Counted from the stretch's first letter, positions 18,224-27,812 are shown. The stretch is DNA of 64,000 bases from Phycisphaerales bacterium (GCA_003170415.1 PMZJ01000037.1:1-64000), one strand, 5' to 3'. Notes: generated by a model not told the origin, from the sequence alone. Made by a program: numbers and translations.

Positions 18224-19226
18224 CCAGAATCAAAATAATCTCGGTCGAAGGCAACTGCTTATCCGCGGTGCGAAAGCGGCGGCATCAATCGCCGCAACTG
18301 TCGGCGTCGCTCGCTGGCTTTACGACTCTAAAGGACCTGGTGCGAAAGAGGAGGAAGCCGGCTTCTTGGGAACTTTAGCGAAAGGACTGCCTGATTTTTC
18401 GGTGCCGCGTAAAGACGGGCAGGTTATAAGCATCGTCAAAGGCGAGAACAGGGCAAAAACGGTAAGCAAAGCGATTGAACTTCTCGGCGGCATTGAGAGG
18501 TTTATAAAACCGGGCGACGTCGTCGTAATAAAACCAAACGTCGGCTTCGCGACGCCGCCGATTCTCGGTGCGACTACGCATCCCGACGTTATTACCGCTA
18601 TCGTAAAATTATGCTACGAGAAAAAGGCGAGTAAGGTCATAGTAACCGACAATTCAATAAATGACCCGGCGAGTTGTTTTACGATAAGCGGTATCAGTAA
18701 AGCCGCATCAGCGGCTGGTGCGGAAGTTGTTATGCCAAAGGATTCGTATTTCAGCCCGCTGACGCTTGAAGGTGGCTCGCTGATTAAGGATTGGCCTGTG
18801 TACTGTGCCCCGTTTGCCAAAGCCAACAAGCTCATCGGCATAGCTCCCCTGAAAAATCATCACCGAAGCGCGGCGTCGATGACTATGAAAAACTGGTATG
18901 GCCTTCTTGGCGGCAGGCGTAACGTGTTCCATCAGGATATCAATAACATAATCGCTGAGCTTGCGATGCTGGTAAAGCCGACGCTGGTCATACTCGACGG
19001 CACGGTTACGATGATGACCAACGGTCCGACGGGCGGGTCGGTGTCGGACCTTAAAAAAACAAATACGATGATTGCCAGTTGTGATATGGTCGCTGCGGAT
19101 GCTTTCGGATGTTCACTGCTGAATCTAAAGCCGGCGGATTTGCCTTATCTGGCAATCGCGGAAAAAGCAGGCGTCGGGACAGTAGATTACGAATCGCTCA
19201 AACCATTGAGGGCTGAAGTAATCTGA
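18216..19226 (+). CDS. Tat-exported DUF362 protein
   Basis: The N-terminus carries a twin-arginine signal (GRRQLLIRG, then AAASIAATVGVARWLY). The DUF362 domain runs from about residue 65, with GDVVVIKPNVGF and MTMKNWYGLLGGRR as recognisable blocks. DUF362 proteins are often found with ferredoxins and are of unknown activity. The start is GTG at 18216, inside the end of the previous gene, with a GGAG upstream. The polyferredoxin follows after 7 bases. A second, cytoplasmic DUF362 protein lies at 43746-44684. Confidence 0.8.
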   Translation: MADQNQNNLGRRQLLIRGAKAAASIAATVGVARWLYDSKGPGAKEEEAGFLGTLAKGLPDFSVPRKDGQVISIVKGENRAKTVSKAIELLGGIERFIKPGDVVVIKPNVGFATPPILGATTHPDVITAIVKLCYEKKASKVIVTDNSINDPASCFTISGISKAASAAGAEVVMPKDSYFSPLTLEGGSLIKDWPVYCAPFAKANKLIGIAPLKNHHRSAASMTMKNWYGLLGGRRNVFHQDINNIIAELAMLVKPTLVILDGTVTMMTNGPTGGSVSDLKKTNTMIASCDMVAADAFGCSLLNLKPADLPYLAIAEKAGVGTVDYESLKPLRAEVI

Positions 19227-19233
19227 AAATAAT

Positions 19234-20955
19234 ATGAAAATCACGACGGTTCGAAGAATAAACCAGTTGTTCTTTTTTGCCCTGTTTGTGTGGTTTTGCA
19301 TCGTTGCCACCGTCGGGAACAAGTTCTGGCAAATCCGTAACTGGCCGATTAACTGGATTTTGCAGTTCGACCCGCTTGTTGCGCTTGGTACGATAGTATC
19401 AACCCGCAAATTTTACGGGCCTTTGCACTGTGCTCTCGGGGTTGTTATCCTGACGATAATCTTCGGCCGGTTTTTTTGCGGCTGGATTTGCCCCTTCGGC
19501 GCGATACATCAATTCGTCGGCTACATAGGCAATCGAGGCAAAAAAGTAGCTGAGAAAATCCGGTTAAACATATACCGCAAGGCCCAGTGTGTGAAATATT
19601 TAATCCTGGTTTTTTTCCTGGGTATGGCGGCGTTTCCCTCGTTGGCAAGTTCGTTGCAAACAGGATTGCTTGACCCCATTCCTTTGCTAACTCGATCATT
19701 TCAGCTTGTGCTGCTTCCCATTTTTGACAGAGGCGCGTATTTAACCTCAGTCAACGCGCGTTACTATGAGTTTGGCTGGCTGATATTTGCCGTGTTTGCA
19801 ACAGCGGTCCTGCTGAATCTTGTCATACCGAGATTTTACTGCCGGTTCATTTGTCCGCTTGGCGCGTTTTTGGGAATCATCAGCAGGTTCTCGATTTGGC
19901 GCATCGGCAAAACCAAAAGCGAATGTATTAACTGCAAGATATGTGAAAAGGCCTGCGAGGGCGGCTGCGAGCCAAGCGGCAATATCAAAATCGCCGAATG
20001 TGTTCTTTGCTTCAATTGCCGAGATGACTGCAAACACGACCTCATCGCTTACCAGACCGTTCCCTCGCTTGCGGGTGAAACGCAAGTCGATGTTTCCAGA
20101 AGGGGGGTTGTGTTATCGTTTGTCAGCGGGGTAGTAGCTGCGCCCGCGATTCGACTAAGCGGCAAGGTCGCTTCGAACTGGTACACTGGTGTTGTTCGCC
20201 CGCCCGGTGCTTTGGCTGAGCCGGAATTCCTGAAACGATGCCTCAAGTGCGGCCAGTGTATGCGGGTTTGTCCGACGAACGTTATTCAACCTGCGGGCAT
20301 TGAAGGCGGACTTGAAGGGCTTTGGTCGCCAATACTGAATAATCGCATCGGCTCAAGCGGCTGTCAGTTGAATTGCGTCGCCTGCGGACAGGTCTGCCCG
20401 ACTTCGGCAATCAGGCCGATTACTCTCGATGAAAAACACGGCCTCGGCGAATTTGCGTCCGCCGGACCCATCAAACTCGGAACAGCATTCGTTGACCAGG
20501 GCAGGTGTCTTCCGTGGTCGATGGACAAGCCCTGTATTGTCTGCCAGGAGAATTGTCCCGTCAGCCCCAAGGCGATTTTCACGAAGGATGTTTTCACTAC
20601 GGTCAGAGACGGTGTAGTTTCGATTAAGCAGATAACGGGCAGCACAATCGAGATTGAGAGGGGCATCCCCGCGGATAAATTCAGGACGGGCGATTATTAT
20701 GTTCTTTTTGAAGATGGCAGCCGGTGTAAAATCTCCTCAAATACCGCTACTTCAGTAGGGATTTCCGAAGGCAAAGTGCCTGCATCAGCAGGAAAAATCG
20801 AAATACAGGTGCGATTGCAAAAACCCTGTGTGGATATCGAAAAGTGTATCGGCTGCGGCGTATGTGAACACGAATGCCCTGTAAGCGGCAAAAGGGCGAT
20901 ACGGGTAACCGCTGAAGGTGAAACCAGAAGCAAAGACCGAAGGTTGTTGTTATAA
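19234..20955 (+). CDS. Membrane polyferredoxin (NapH/NosR-like, multiple 4Fe-4S)
   Basis: 573 residues. The N-terminal membrane domain (to about 220) has several helices and the two NapH-type motifs FCGWICPFG (81-89) and FYCRFICPLG (201-210). Cysteine clusters follow: CINCKICEKAC (231-241), CVLCFNCRDDC (256-266), CLKCGQCMRVCP (336-347), CVACGQVCP (381-389), then CIVCQENCP and CIGCGVCEHECP near the C-terminus. A second twin-arginine-like stretch (SRRGVVLSFVSG) sits at about 288. This is an electron wire linking the membrane quinone side to outside partners; the neighbouring Tat reductases are likely partners by inference. Confidence 0.85.
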   Translation: MKITTVRRINQLFFFALFVWFCIVATVGNKFWQIRNWPINWILQFDPLVALGTIVSTRKFYGPLHCALGVVILTIIFGRFFCGWICPFGAIHQFVGYIGNRGKKVAEKIRLNIYRKAQCVKYLILVFFLGMAAFPSLASSLQTGLLDPIPLLTRSFQLVLLPIFDRGAYLTSVNARYYEFGWLIFAVFATAVLLNLVIPRFYCRFICPLGAFLGIISRFSIWRIGKTKSECINCKICEKACEGGCEPSGNIKIAECVLCFNCRDDCKHDLIAYQTVPSLAGETQVDVSRRGVVLSFVSGVVAAPAIRLSGKVASNWYTGVVRPPGALAEPEFLKRCLKCGQCMRVCPTNVIQPAGIEGGLEGLWSPILNNRIGSSGCQLNCVACGQVCPTSAIRPITLDEKHGLGEFASAGPIKLGTAFVDQGRCLPWSMDKPCIVCQENCPVSPKAIFTKDVFTTVRDGVVSIKQITGSTIEIERGIPADKFRTGDYYVLFEDGSRCKISSNTATSVGISEGKVPASAGKIEIQVRLQKPCVDIEKCIGCGVCEHECPVSGKRAIRVTAEGETRSKDRRLLL

Positions 20956-21057
20956 TAACAGAACACTGTGAACAGAATAGTGTTGCCGAAGGTAGATAAT
21001 AGTTGAACCTGTATTTATAACCTGAACGAAAAATGAGTTTCTTATGGAGAGTTATCG

Positions 21058-22278
21058 ATGAGCAGCGAATTTAACAGAAGGAATTTTTTGAAGACAATCG
21101 GAGTGGCGGGATTAGGTTCGGTTTTGGCCTCGAAGGCGAAAGCAGATTCGAATGAGCCAAATGCCGCAGGCGTAAAACAGCAGAGCGAAACCCCTCAGGT
21201 CCCCACGCGAAAATTCGGCAAGTCGGGACCGGATGTATCGGCATTGTCTCTCGGAGCCATACAGCTTATCGATACCCCGGTCATTCTCACAAGCTCTCTG
21301 AAATGGGGCGTAACATACTGGGACACCGCGCCTGTTTACACGGGCGGCAACAGCGAGACCTGTATAGGCAAGTATTTTGCCGCCAATCCCGATATGAGGA
21401 AGAAGGTATTTCTTGCGACAAAGGCATCCGGAGCACATGACGCAGCAGGCCTCGAGGAAAAACTTCAGGCGTCGATGAAAAAGATGAATACCGATTATAT
21501 TGACGTATTCTACGGCGTGCATGGATTGAATGATGTCTCGCAGCTTACAGATGAGCTGAAAACCTGGGCCGAGAACGCGAAAAAGAAAGGGCTTATCAAA
21601 TACTTCGGCTTCACCACGCACGGCAATATGGCGAAAAGTTTGTTCGAGGCGTCAAAACTCGGCTGGGTCGATGCCATTTTGACGACGTATAACTTCCGTC
21701 TGACTAAAGACCCTATGATGCAAAAGGCAATCGATGCCTGCCACAAAGCGGGAATAGCGCTTACCGCAATGAAAACCCAGAAGAGCGTAAACGTCGAGAC
21801 CGACGAGGACAAAAAATTAATTGAGCATTTCTCAGCGAAGGGTTTCTCCGAGGGGCAGGCGAAGATAAAGGCCGTTATGGAAGATGAGAGAATTGCCGCT
21901 GTTGCCGTCGGAATGAACAGCGTTGCTCTCATCAATGAAAATGTCGCTGCGATGCTCGACAAGACAAAACTGGCACAGGATGACAAGGACGCTCTTGCCG
22001 AATACGCAAGCGCAACGTGCAGCGGTTATTGTGCCGGCTGCGCTCATATATGCGATGCCGCAGTTGTCGGCGTGTCAAATATCAATGACGTCATGCGGTC
22101 GCTTATGTATCACAACAGCTATGGTGACACACAACTGGCAAAACAAACATTCGCCGCCATACCCGCCGATGTAAGGGCGAGGTTATTAACGACTGATTAT
22201 CGACTTGCTGAGCAGCGTTGCCCGCAGCATATGCCGATTGCCCGGCTTGTCCGACAGGCCACTGAAATACTTGCCTGA
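21058..22278 (+). CDS. Tat-exported aldo/keto reductase with C-terminal cysteine cluster, copy 1
   Basis: The signal RRNFLKTIGVAG is a twin-arginine motif. The AKR barrel begins near residue 50 (PTRKFGKSGPDVSALSLG), with the tetrad Asp/Tyr in YWDTAPVYTGG and Lys in ATKASGAH; the His is in YGVHGLND. The C-terminal region holds CSGYCAGCAHICD, a ferredoxin-like cysteine set that could bind an Fe-S cluster. This type occurs in anaerobes. GGAG precedes the ATG. A paralogue of the same layout follows after 26 bases, which indicates tandem duplication. Confidence 0.85.
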   Translation: MSSEFNRRNFLKTIGVAGLGSVLASKAKADSNEPNAAGVKQQSETPQVPTRKFGKSGPDVSALSLGAIQLIDTPVILTSSLKWGVTYWDTAPVYTGGNSETCIGKYFAANPDMRKKVFLATKASGAHDAAGLEEKLQASMKKMNTDYIDVFYGVHGLNDVSQLTDELKTWAENAKKKGLIKYFGFTTHGNMAKSLFEASKLGWVDAILTTYNFRLTKDPMMQKAIDACHKAGIALTAMKTQKSVNVETDEDKKLIEHFSAKGFSEGQAKIKAVMEDERIAAVAVGMNSVALINENVAAMLDKTKLAQDDKDALAEYASATCSGYCAGCAHICDAAVVGVSNINDVMRSLMYHNSYGDTQLAKQTFAAIPADVRARLLTTDYRLAEQRCPQHMPIARLVRQATEILA

Positions 22279-22304
22279 TTTGCTATTTAGGCGAGGAGAG
22301 TTGA

Positions 22305-23528
22305 ATGAGTGAAGCAAACAAAAACGTCAGCAGACGCGGATTTCTTAAATTCGCCGGCGCTGCCGGTATTGGTTCGGTCATCGGTTCAAAAGTTTTTGCT
22401 GATTCAAACGAACCCAATGGGCAAAAAGAACAACCGGCTCAACCGCTTGAATTGCCAAAACGCAAACTCGGAAAAACCGGCGTTGAAATTTCCTGTCTTG
22501 CGTTAGGCGTCGCCTTTAACGCGGTCGATAACCAGATTATCCTGCGAAAGGCCGTTGACTGGGGCGTTACCACCTGGGATTCCTCCCCTATGTATGAGAA
22601 CGGCAACAGCGAGCTTGGTATTGGCAAGTTTTTCGAAAAGAATCCTGACGCTCGCAAAAAACTGTTCCTGATGACCAAGGCCTCCGGCGCCAAGAACGTC
22701 GAGGACGTCGAAAAGCATCTTCAGGCAAGTATGGAGCGGATGAAGACCGACCATATCGACCTGTATTTCGGAATCCACGGTCTGAGTAATCCTGCACAGT
22801 TAAACGATGAAATGAAGAAATGGGTCGAGAAGGCCAAAGAGCGAAAGGTCATCAAATACTTCGGCTTCAGCACTCACACCAACGTGGCGGATTGTCTTAT
22901 GGGGGCGTCCAAGCTGGAATGGATTGATGCGGTGATGCCGATATATAATTTCCGGGTTATGCAGGCCCCCAAGCTCATTGATGCCGCCCAGGCCTGCTAT
23001 GATGCCGGTATAGGCATAATCGCAATGAAAACACAGGCGCAAAAAGTTGAAAGCGATAGCGACAAAAAACTAATGGAGCACTTCTCGGCAAAAGGATTCA
23101 CCGAGGGTCAGGCCAAATTAAAATTTGTTCTCGATGACAAACGCATTACAGCCGCCTGTGTCGGCAGGGGAGATATGGCGCATCTTAAACAGAACGTCGC
23201 TGCCGTCCTCGATAAGACGGAGCTGACGCAGCTTGACAAGGAAGTGTTTAAGAATTATGCGGCCCAAACCTGCTCCGCCTATTGCGCCGGCTGCGCGAAT
23301 ATCTGCGGTTCAGTTGCCGCGGGCGTCCCCGTCAGCGACGTTATGAGATACCTGATGTATTACAACAGCTTCGGCGACACCCAAACCGCTCGCCAGCTCT
23401 TCGCTGAAATCCCACAGCAAACACGAGACAAAATGCTCACGGCCGATTACGCCGCCGCTGAGTCGCGCTGCCCTCAACGATTGCCTATCGCCCGGCTTAT
23501 GAATCAGGCAGTCCGCACGCTTGCCTGA
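22305..23528 (+). CDS. Tat-exported aldo/keto reductase with C-terminal cysteine cluster, copy 2
   Basis: Same architecture as the preceding gene: twin-arginine signal SRRGFLKFAGAAG, AKR domain from about residue 48 with TTWDSSPMYENG and MTKASGAKN, and C-terminal CSAYCAGCANICG. Length (407) is nearly identical to copy 1 (406). The two differ throughout, so the duplication is not recent. The active-site Tyr and Lys are retained in both, while residues around the substrate loops differ, which suggests separate substrates. It ends the 17.2-23.5 kb run. Confidence 0.85.
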   Translation: MSEANKNVSRRGFLKFAGAAGIGSVIGSKVFADSNEPNGQKEQPAQPLELPKRKLGKTGVEISCLALGVAFNAVDNQIILRKAVDWGVTTWDSSPMYENGNSELGIGKFFEKNPDARKKLFLMTKASGAKNVEDVEKHLQASMERMKTDHIDLYFGIHGLSNPAQLNDEMKKWVEKAKERKVIKYFGFSTHTNVADCLMGASKLEWIDAVMPIYNFRVMQAPKLIDAAQACYDAGIGIIAMKTQAQKVESDSDKKLMEHFSAKGFTEGQAKLKFVLDDKRITAACVGRGDMAHLKQNVAAVLDKTELTQLDKEVFKNYAAQTCSAYCAGCANICGSVAAGVPVSDVMRYLMYYNSFGDTQTARQLFAEIPQQTRDKMLTADYAAAESRCPQRLPIARLMNQAVRTLA

Positions 23529-23648
23529 TTAATAAAACGCTGATTTTGGGCTGCTTTAGTATCCACGGGTATCCGAAAAAATATCGTTATTTGCTAAGCC
23601 GTAACCACTTTCAAATACTACACTTATGACCGGCTACCCATTTTTTAT

Positions 23649-23677
23649 TTGGTTATGCTTGTACCTTAGATTATAAT
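23649..23677 (+). promoter_or_regulatory. Sigma70-type promoter ahead of a short transcript
   Basis: TTGGTT (23649-23654), a 17-base spacer and TATAAT (23672-23677). The -10 is perfect and the -35 fair. It points at 23684-23882, which ends in a terminator. Confidence 0.55.
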
Positions 23678-23683
23678 TCAACA

Positions 23684-23882
23684 TTAGAGAGGTAGTGGTG
23701 TCAAAGTTTTGGCTTCGGCGAAGTTGGTGTGATGAGAAGGTTTTATTACAACGTGTGGTATCCTTTTACGGTTAATAAAAGAAGGATACTTATCCTTACA
23801 ATCGCAACGTATATCGCTTTGTGTTAAAAAGGGTAAAATCTTTTCGGCTTTTCTCCGACCGCTCTTGTTGAGCGGTTTTTTT
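23684..23882 (+). ncRNA. Candidate small RNA or leader-peptide transcript
   Basis: This roughly 200-base unit runs from a promoter (23649-23677) to a terminator (23858-23882) and contains no normal gene. Inside are a hairpin with perfect GTATCCTT/AAGGATAC arms (about 23756-23791) and a 25-codon frame at 23698-23775. That frame starts with GTG behind AGAGAGG and reads VSKFWLRRSWCDEKVLLQ before its last codons. I could not match it to tmRNA, 6S, SRP RNA, RNase P or a known riboswitch. It may be a small RNA, a leader peptide, or the attenuated leader of hldD, which starts 82 bases past the terminator. Confidence 0.4.
23858..23882 (+). terminator. Rho-independent terminator
   Basis: ACCGCTC and GAGCGGT pair around a TTGTT loop, followed by seven T residues. 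It ends the short transcript unit upstream of hldD. Confidence 0.85.
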
Positions 23883-23963
23883 ATGCGCACAATCCCCGAT
23901 GTTGACATCAACCAGTCCCCAACTTAAGCTTTAGGCAATTGTTTGATTGGAAAGGGACTGCGA

Positions 23964-24947
23964 ATGATAGTTGTAACCGGCGGGGCGGGCTTTATCGGCT
24001 CAGCGTTAGTTGCTGCTTTGAATAAACGCGGCATCGACGATATCATGGTCGTTGACCGGCTTGGCAGCGACCAGCGATGGAAAAACTTAGTCAACCTGCG
24101 ATTTGCCGATTACTTAGACAAAGAGGAATTCCTCGAAATGGTGGCTGAAGACGTCTTGCCTTTCTCCGCTGAGGCCGTCTTTCACCTCGGCGCCTGCTCC
24201 TCGACAACTGAGACAGACGCGTCCCTTCTTATGGAAAATAACTTCGAATACACTCGGCAACTGGCCCAGTGGACGACCGAAGAAGGCATCAGGTTCATTT
24301 ACGCCTCCAGCGCAGCTACCTACGGAAACGGAGAAAATGGGTTTGAGGATGATGAAAACAAACTCGAAACGCTTAAACCCCTCAATCCTTATGGCTATTC
24401 AAAACAGTTGTTTGACCTGTGGGCAAAGCGCAATGGCCTGCTTGGGAAAATAGCAGGTCTCAAATACTTCAATATCTTTGGCCCAAACGAATACCACAAG
24501 GCCGATATGCGAAGTTTTGTCCTCAAGGCATTCGAGCAGATAAACACAACCGGCAAGGTGCGTCTTTTCAAATCGCACAGGCCCGATTACAAAGACGGTG
24601 AGCAGAAACGCGACTTCCTCTATGTCAAAGACGCGGTCGATATGACACTTTTCTTTTTTGATAATCCGGATGCCGCAGGTATCTTTAATCTTGGCGCAGG
24701 CGTCGCTCGTTCCTGGAATGACCTTGCGAAGGCGGTATTCGCCGCTATGGGCAAAAAGCCGAACATCGAATACATCGATATGCCCGACTCCGTCCGCAAT
24801 CAGTACCAGTATTTCACCGAAGCCGACATCACCAAACTCCGCAACATCGGCTACGACAAGCAAATCACTTCTCTTGAGGAATCTGTTAAGGATTACGTTC
24901 AAAATTATTTGGGAAGAGGAATCTATATTGCGGAGAATGATAAATGA
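23964..24947 (+). CDS. hldD: ADP-L-glycero-D-manno-heptose 6-epimerase
   Basis: The NADP-binding TGGAGFIGS motif lies at the N-terminus. HLGACSSTTETD and the short-chain-dehydrogenase YGYSKQ (Tyr/Lys) are diagnostic for HldD/RfaD and absent from most other epimerases. DRLGSDQRWKNLVNL is also characteristic. The enzyme converts ADP-D-glycero to ADP-L-glycero-manno-heptose for the LPS inner core. The ATG at 23964 has AAAGGGA upstream; an in-frame TTG at 23943 is less likely. The stop overlaps the next gene by 4 bases (ATGA). Confidence 0.9.
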   Translation: MIVVTGGAGFIGSALVAALNKRGIDDIMVVDRLGSDQRWKNLVNLRFADYLDKEEFLEMVAEDVLPFSAEAVFHLGACSSTTETDASLLMENNFEYTRQLAQWTTEEGIRFIYASSAATYGNGENGFEDDENKLETLKPLNPYGYSKQLFDLWAKRNGLLGKIAGLKYFNIFGPNEYHKADMRSFVLKAFEQINTTGKVRLFKSHRPDYKDGEQKRDFLYVKDAVDMTLFFFDNPDAAGIFNLGAGVARSWNDLAKAVFAAMGKKPNIEYIDMPDSVRNQYQYFTEADITKLRNIGYDKQITSLEESVKDYVQNYLGRGIYIAENDK

Positions 24948-25504
24948 ATCGTCTTACGAAATATTTTCTGAGGGGTTTGCTAATCTTTGTTCCCGCGGCG
25001 TTGACGATTTTTGCTTTTTTATGGGTTTTTACAAAGCTTGATACGGGTTTAAGAAGCATTTTTGATATATCGATTCCCGGCCTTGGTATTATCGTGACAA
25101 TCGTGGTGATACTTATTGTCGGCTTTGTGGCGTCGAGCTTGCTGGGCAATAAATTATTTGGCCTTATTGAAAGCGCATTTACAAAGACGCCCTTAGTTAA
25201 AATGATTTACTCATCGGTCAAGGACCTCGTCGGGGCTTTTGCCGGCGATAAGAAGAAATTCGATAAGCCGGTGGTGGTTGAGCTTGTGCCCGGCGGGGCA
25301 AAGGCGCTTGGCTTTGTTACGAGGGAGTCGCTTGAGTTTCTCGGTCTGCCGGGACAAATGGCCGTATATTTGCCGCAATCATATAACTTCGCTGGCGCAG
25401 TCCTGATATTCCCATCGGCACAGGTCAAACCCCTGAAAATTGATAGTTCCGAAGCGATGAGATTCATCGTATCAGGGGGCATCTCAGGCGGAGGTCATTC
25501 TTAA
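24944..25504 (+). CDS. DUF502 family membrane protein
   Basis: 186 residues with two N-terminal TM segments (GLLIFVPAALTIFAFLWVF and GLGIIVTIVVILIVGFVAS). The conserved stretches of the family follow: TPLVKMIYSSVKDLVGAF and GFVTRE, then VYLPQSYNFAGAVLIFP. DUF502 proteins are widespread and uncharacterised. Translational coupling to hldD through the ATGA overlap places it in the same operon. No function is assigned. Confidence 0.85.
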   Translation: MNRLTKYFLRGLLIFVPAALTIFAFLWVFTKLDTGLRSIFDISIPGLGIIVTIVVILIVGFVASSLLGNKLFGLIESAFTKTPLVKMIYSSVKDLVGAFAGDKKKFDKPVVVELVPGGAKALGFVTRESLEFLGLPGQMAVYLPQSYNFAGAVLIFPSAQVKPLKIDSSEAMRFIVSGGISGGGHS

Positions 25505-25582
25505 AGGGTCTAAGCGTTGCAAATTCCCTCCGGCAGGCGTATAATCGCCGCAGTTTATTGATTTTTGTGAGGATTTTTTGCA

Positions 25583-26785
25583 ATGCAGATTCTGGAACAG
25601 TTGAAATTGCTCAAACGCGGCACGGTGGAGGTTTTCACCGAAGCCGAGTTGGCCGAAAAACTTACTAATGCCGCCAAGGACAAACGCCAGCTCCGAATAA
25701 AGCTTGGCCTTGACCCCACAAGCCCCGATATTCACCTGGGGCATACTGTTGTGCTTCGCAAGATGCGTCAGTTCCAGGACCTCGGCCACAAAGCCGTTTT
25801 GATTATCGGCGACTACACCGCCCGCATTGGCGACCCCACGGGCCAGAATACCACCCGCCCTATGCTATCACCTGAGCAAATCGATAAGAACGCAAAGACA
25901 TATTTCGACCAGGCGGCCAAAATCCTCGATACCTACCCCGACAAACTTGAAGTCCGGCATAACTCCGAATGGCTTGCCAACCTTCATCTTGCCGACATTA
26001 TTAAACTTGCCGGCAATATGACCGTTGCGCGTATGCTCGAACGTGATACATTTGATATTCGTTATAAGAAGGGCGACGCGATAGGCGTCCACGAATTTCT
26101 GTATCCGCTTATGCAGGGATATGATTCCGTCGCCATTAAAAGCGACGTCGAACTCGGCGGCACCGACCAGACCTTTAACAATCTTGTCGGCAGAGACCTT
26201 CAGCGAGTCAATAATCAGTCCCCGCAAATTGTTATTACCTGTCCCATCCTCGTCGGCTTAGACGGCAAGGAGAAGATGAGCAAATCGAAGGGCAACTACA
26301 TAGGTGTTACCGACCAGCCCAATGATATGTTCGGCAAGGTTATGAGCATCTCCGACGATATGATGGCAAATTACTTTACTCTGCTTACTGATTTGCCCGC
26401 TGAAAAAATCGCCGAACTGACCAATTCGCAGAAGACACATCCCAAAGAGGCAAAGGTACTGCTGGCAAAAACGATTATCTCCCAGTTTTACGATTCTAAA
26501 GCCGCCGATTCGGCTGCGGAGCAGTTTGAAAAAGTTTTTGCCCAGAAGCAACTGCCAGATGAAATGCCGGAATTCAAATTGTCTGCTGAACCGGTTTCAG
26601 TCAAGCAGTTGCTAATTATCTGCAAACTTGTTGAATCGGGCGGCGATGCAAAGCGTATGTGCGCGCAGTCAGCCGTAACTATCGATGGCCAAAAAGTTGC
26701 AGACCCAAATGCTCAAATCACTCCCGCAAACGGTATGACCATCCAGGTTGGCAAACGAAAGTTCGCGAGAATCAGGACCAGTTGA
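25583..26785 (+). CDS. tyrS: Tyrosyl-tRNA synthetase
   Basis: 400 residues. The class I signatures are HLGH (HIGH-like, in [13 protein letters not shown]) and [16 protein letters not shown] and the tyrosine-pocket region YPLMQGYDS are also visible. A C-terminal S4-like domain ([20 protein letters not shown]) is present. The HLGH-KMSKS spacing and overall length fit the TyrZ-like type. It charges tRNA-Tyr. It is the last host gene before the left attachment site of the proposed element at 26932. Confidence 0.92.
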   Translation: MQILEQLKLLKRGTVEVFTEAELAEKLTNAAKDKRQLRIKLGLDPTSPDIHLGHTVVLRKMRQFQDLGHKAVLIIGDYTARIGDPTGQNTTRPMLSPEQIDKNAKTYFDQAAKILDTYPDKLEVRHNSEWLANLHLADIIKLAGNMTVARMLERDTFDIRYKKGDAIGVHEFLYPLMQGYDSVAIKSDVELGGTDQTFNNLVGRDLQRVNNQSPQIVITCPILVGLDGKEKMSKSKGNYIGVTDQPNDMFGKVMSISDDMMANYFTLLTDLPAEKIAELTNSQKTHPKEAKVLLAKTIISQFYDSKAADSAAEQFEKVFAQKQLPDEMPEFKLSAEPVSVKQLLIICKLVESGGDAKRMCAQSAVTIDGQKVADPNAQITPANGMTIQVGKRKFARIRTS

Positions 26786-26931
26786 CCAAATCTACCAATC
26801 TTTGCCGGCTTCTCATCATAATCCATAGCAGATTACAAATGAATAACTCCGGCTGCCGAATGGGGTCAGGCATTCGTTGTAAAGATGTCGCGGGTGATGT
26901 CCTCGCCTGCAGAAGCGAAAAGCCAATATAG

Positions 26932-26952
26932 TGGGCGGTACAGGACTTGAAC
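26932..26952. repeat. Left attachment core (attL)
   Basis: Identical over 21 bases to 37978-37998. It is a 3' tRNA-Val fragment (acceptor strand and T-arm) without the rest of the tRNA, as expected for the far end of an element inserted into a tRNA gene. Confidence 0.75.
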
Positions 26953-26994
26953 TTACCCCATTAGAGCAGTCAAAAACCCCGATTTCGGGGGAAG

Positions 26995-27015
26995 GCGGCA
27001 CAGAATCCGGCACAC
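26995..27015. repeat. Putative integrase arm-type site, left
   Basis: This 21-base segment is identical and in the same orientation to 37860-37880. It begins 42 bases inside the left core. The two copies are read in different codon frames, so protein homology does not explain the identity. The positions on both sides of the core in the circular form suggest arm-type recombinase sites. Confidence 0.6.
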
Positions 27016-27152
27016 TAAATGCGCCAAACACCCCTCAACCCCCAAAAGACCCCGACTTGGCAATGGTCGTCGAACACTGGCCAAACCTACCAGAGTATAT
27101 CAAAGCGGCAATCAAAGCGTTAACCCAAACTAACAATACGGAGAAAAAATAA

Positions 27153-27812
27153 ATGGCAAAAGAAATGACCAAAAAGAAAGAGACCGCGCCTAAGACAGAG
27201 AGTTTGGTAAAAAGGGAATACACAGAAGAAGAAAAGGCAAGTATTGCCAGGTATCAAGAGTTGGCCAAAAACAAACCCGTAAAATTCAGAGAGGTTAAGG
27301 GTGAGTCAGGAAAGGTGAGTATAGCCATTGAATACCCTGATGGCCAGTTACGCGAAGCTAAAATGTCTGAGGCATTAGGAACAGCAGACCACGAATTGAA
27401 CAACTATTTGCTTGCACAAGTAGCTGGGACGTTTGAGGGAACTGTGTCGAGTGATGGTCATGATAACAAGGCAGCTTTAGCAGCAATCAATATGGCTATG
27501 GCTATATTAAACGGGATACAGCCACAAGATGAGATGGCCGTCCAAATGATAGGTGTACACAACGTCGCGATGGCCGCCATAAGACGAGGAATGCTTAAAG
27601 ACCAGACCTTTGTAGGAATACAAGCAAATGCAGACCGGGCAACTAAGATGTTGAGGACTTTCGCGGTGCAAATGGAAGCATTGAAGAAGTATCGAACAGG
27701 AGGGCAGCAAAAGACGATTGTTGAGAACGTCAATGTCAACGAAGGTGGTCAGGCAATTGTTGGAACGGTTAATCAAAGTGTCGAAAAGAAAACGCAAGAA
27801 AACAGCGTCTAA
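27153..27812 (+). CDS. Conserved mobile-element-associated protein
   Basis: 219 residues: a lysine-rich start, a central helical region (NAALAAINMAMAILNG type), and the C-terminal motif KKYRTGGQQKTIVENVNV followed by NEGGQAIVG. I recall this ending from proteins on plasmids, prophages and islands of many proteobacteria; no function is known to me. It sits next to the left attachment site, followed by a zinc-ribbon-type protein that often accompanies it. AT content is higher than in the flanking host genes. Confidence 0.6.
   Translation: MAKEMTKKKETAPKTESLVKREYTEEEKASIARYQELAKNKPVKFREVKGESGKVSIAIEYPDGQLREAKMSEALGTADHELNNYLLAQVAGTFEGTVSSDGHDNKAALAAINMAMAILNGIQPQDEMAVQMIGVHNVAMAAIRRGMLKDQTFVGIQANADRATKMLRTFAVQMEALKKYRTGGQQKTIVENVNVNEGGQAIVGTVNQSVEKKTQENSV

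Larger units (their letters stand above)
26931..27152 (+). pseudogene. Displaced C-terminal segment of the element's integrase
   Basis: The frame reads VGGTGLELTPLEQ and continues to PDLAMVVEHWPNLPEYIK, ending NNTEKK. GGTGLE is encoded by the left attachment core and matches the same six residues near the end of the integrase at 37980-37997, in the same codon register. Joining the ends would therefore restore an integrase with this 66-residue tail in place of PVTSCV. Tails with a PDLA...WPNLPE-like block are, to my recollection, found on planctomycete integrases. There is no independent ribosome binding site, so it is probably not translated in the integrated state. Confidence 0.6.
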
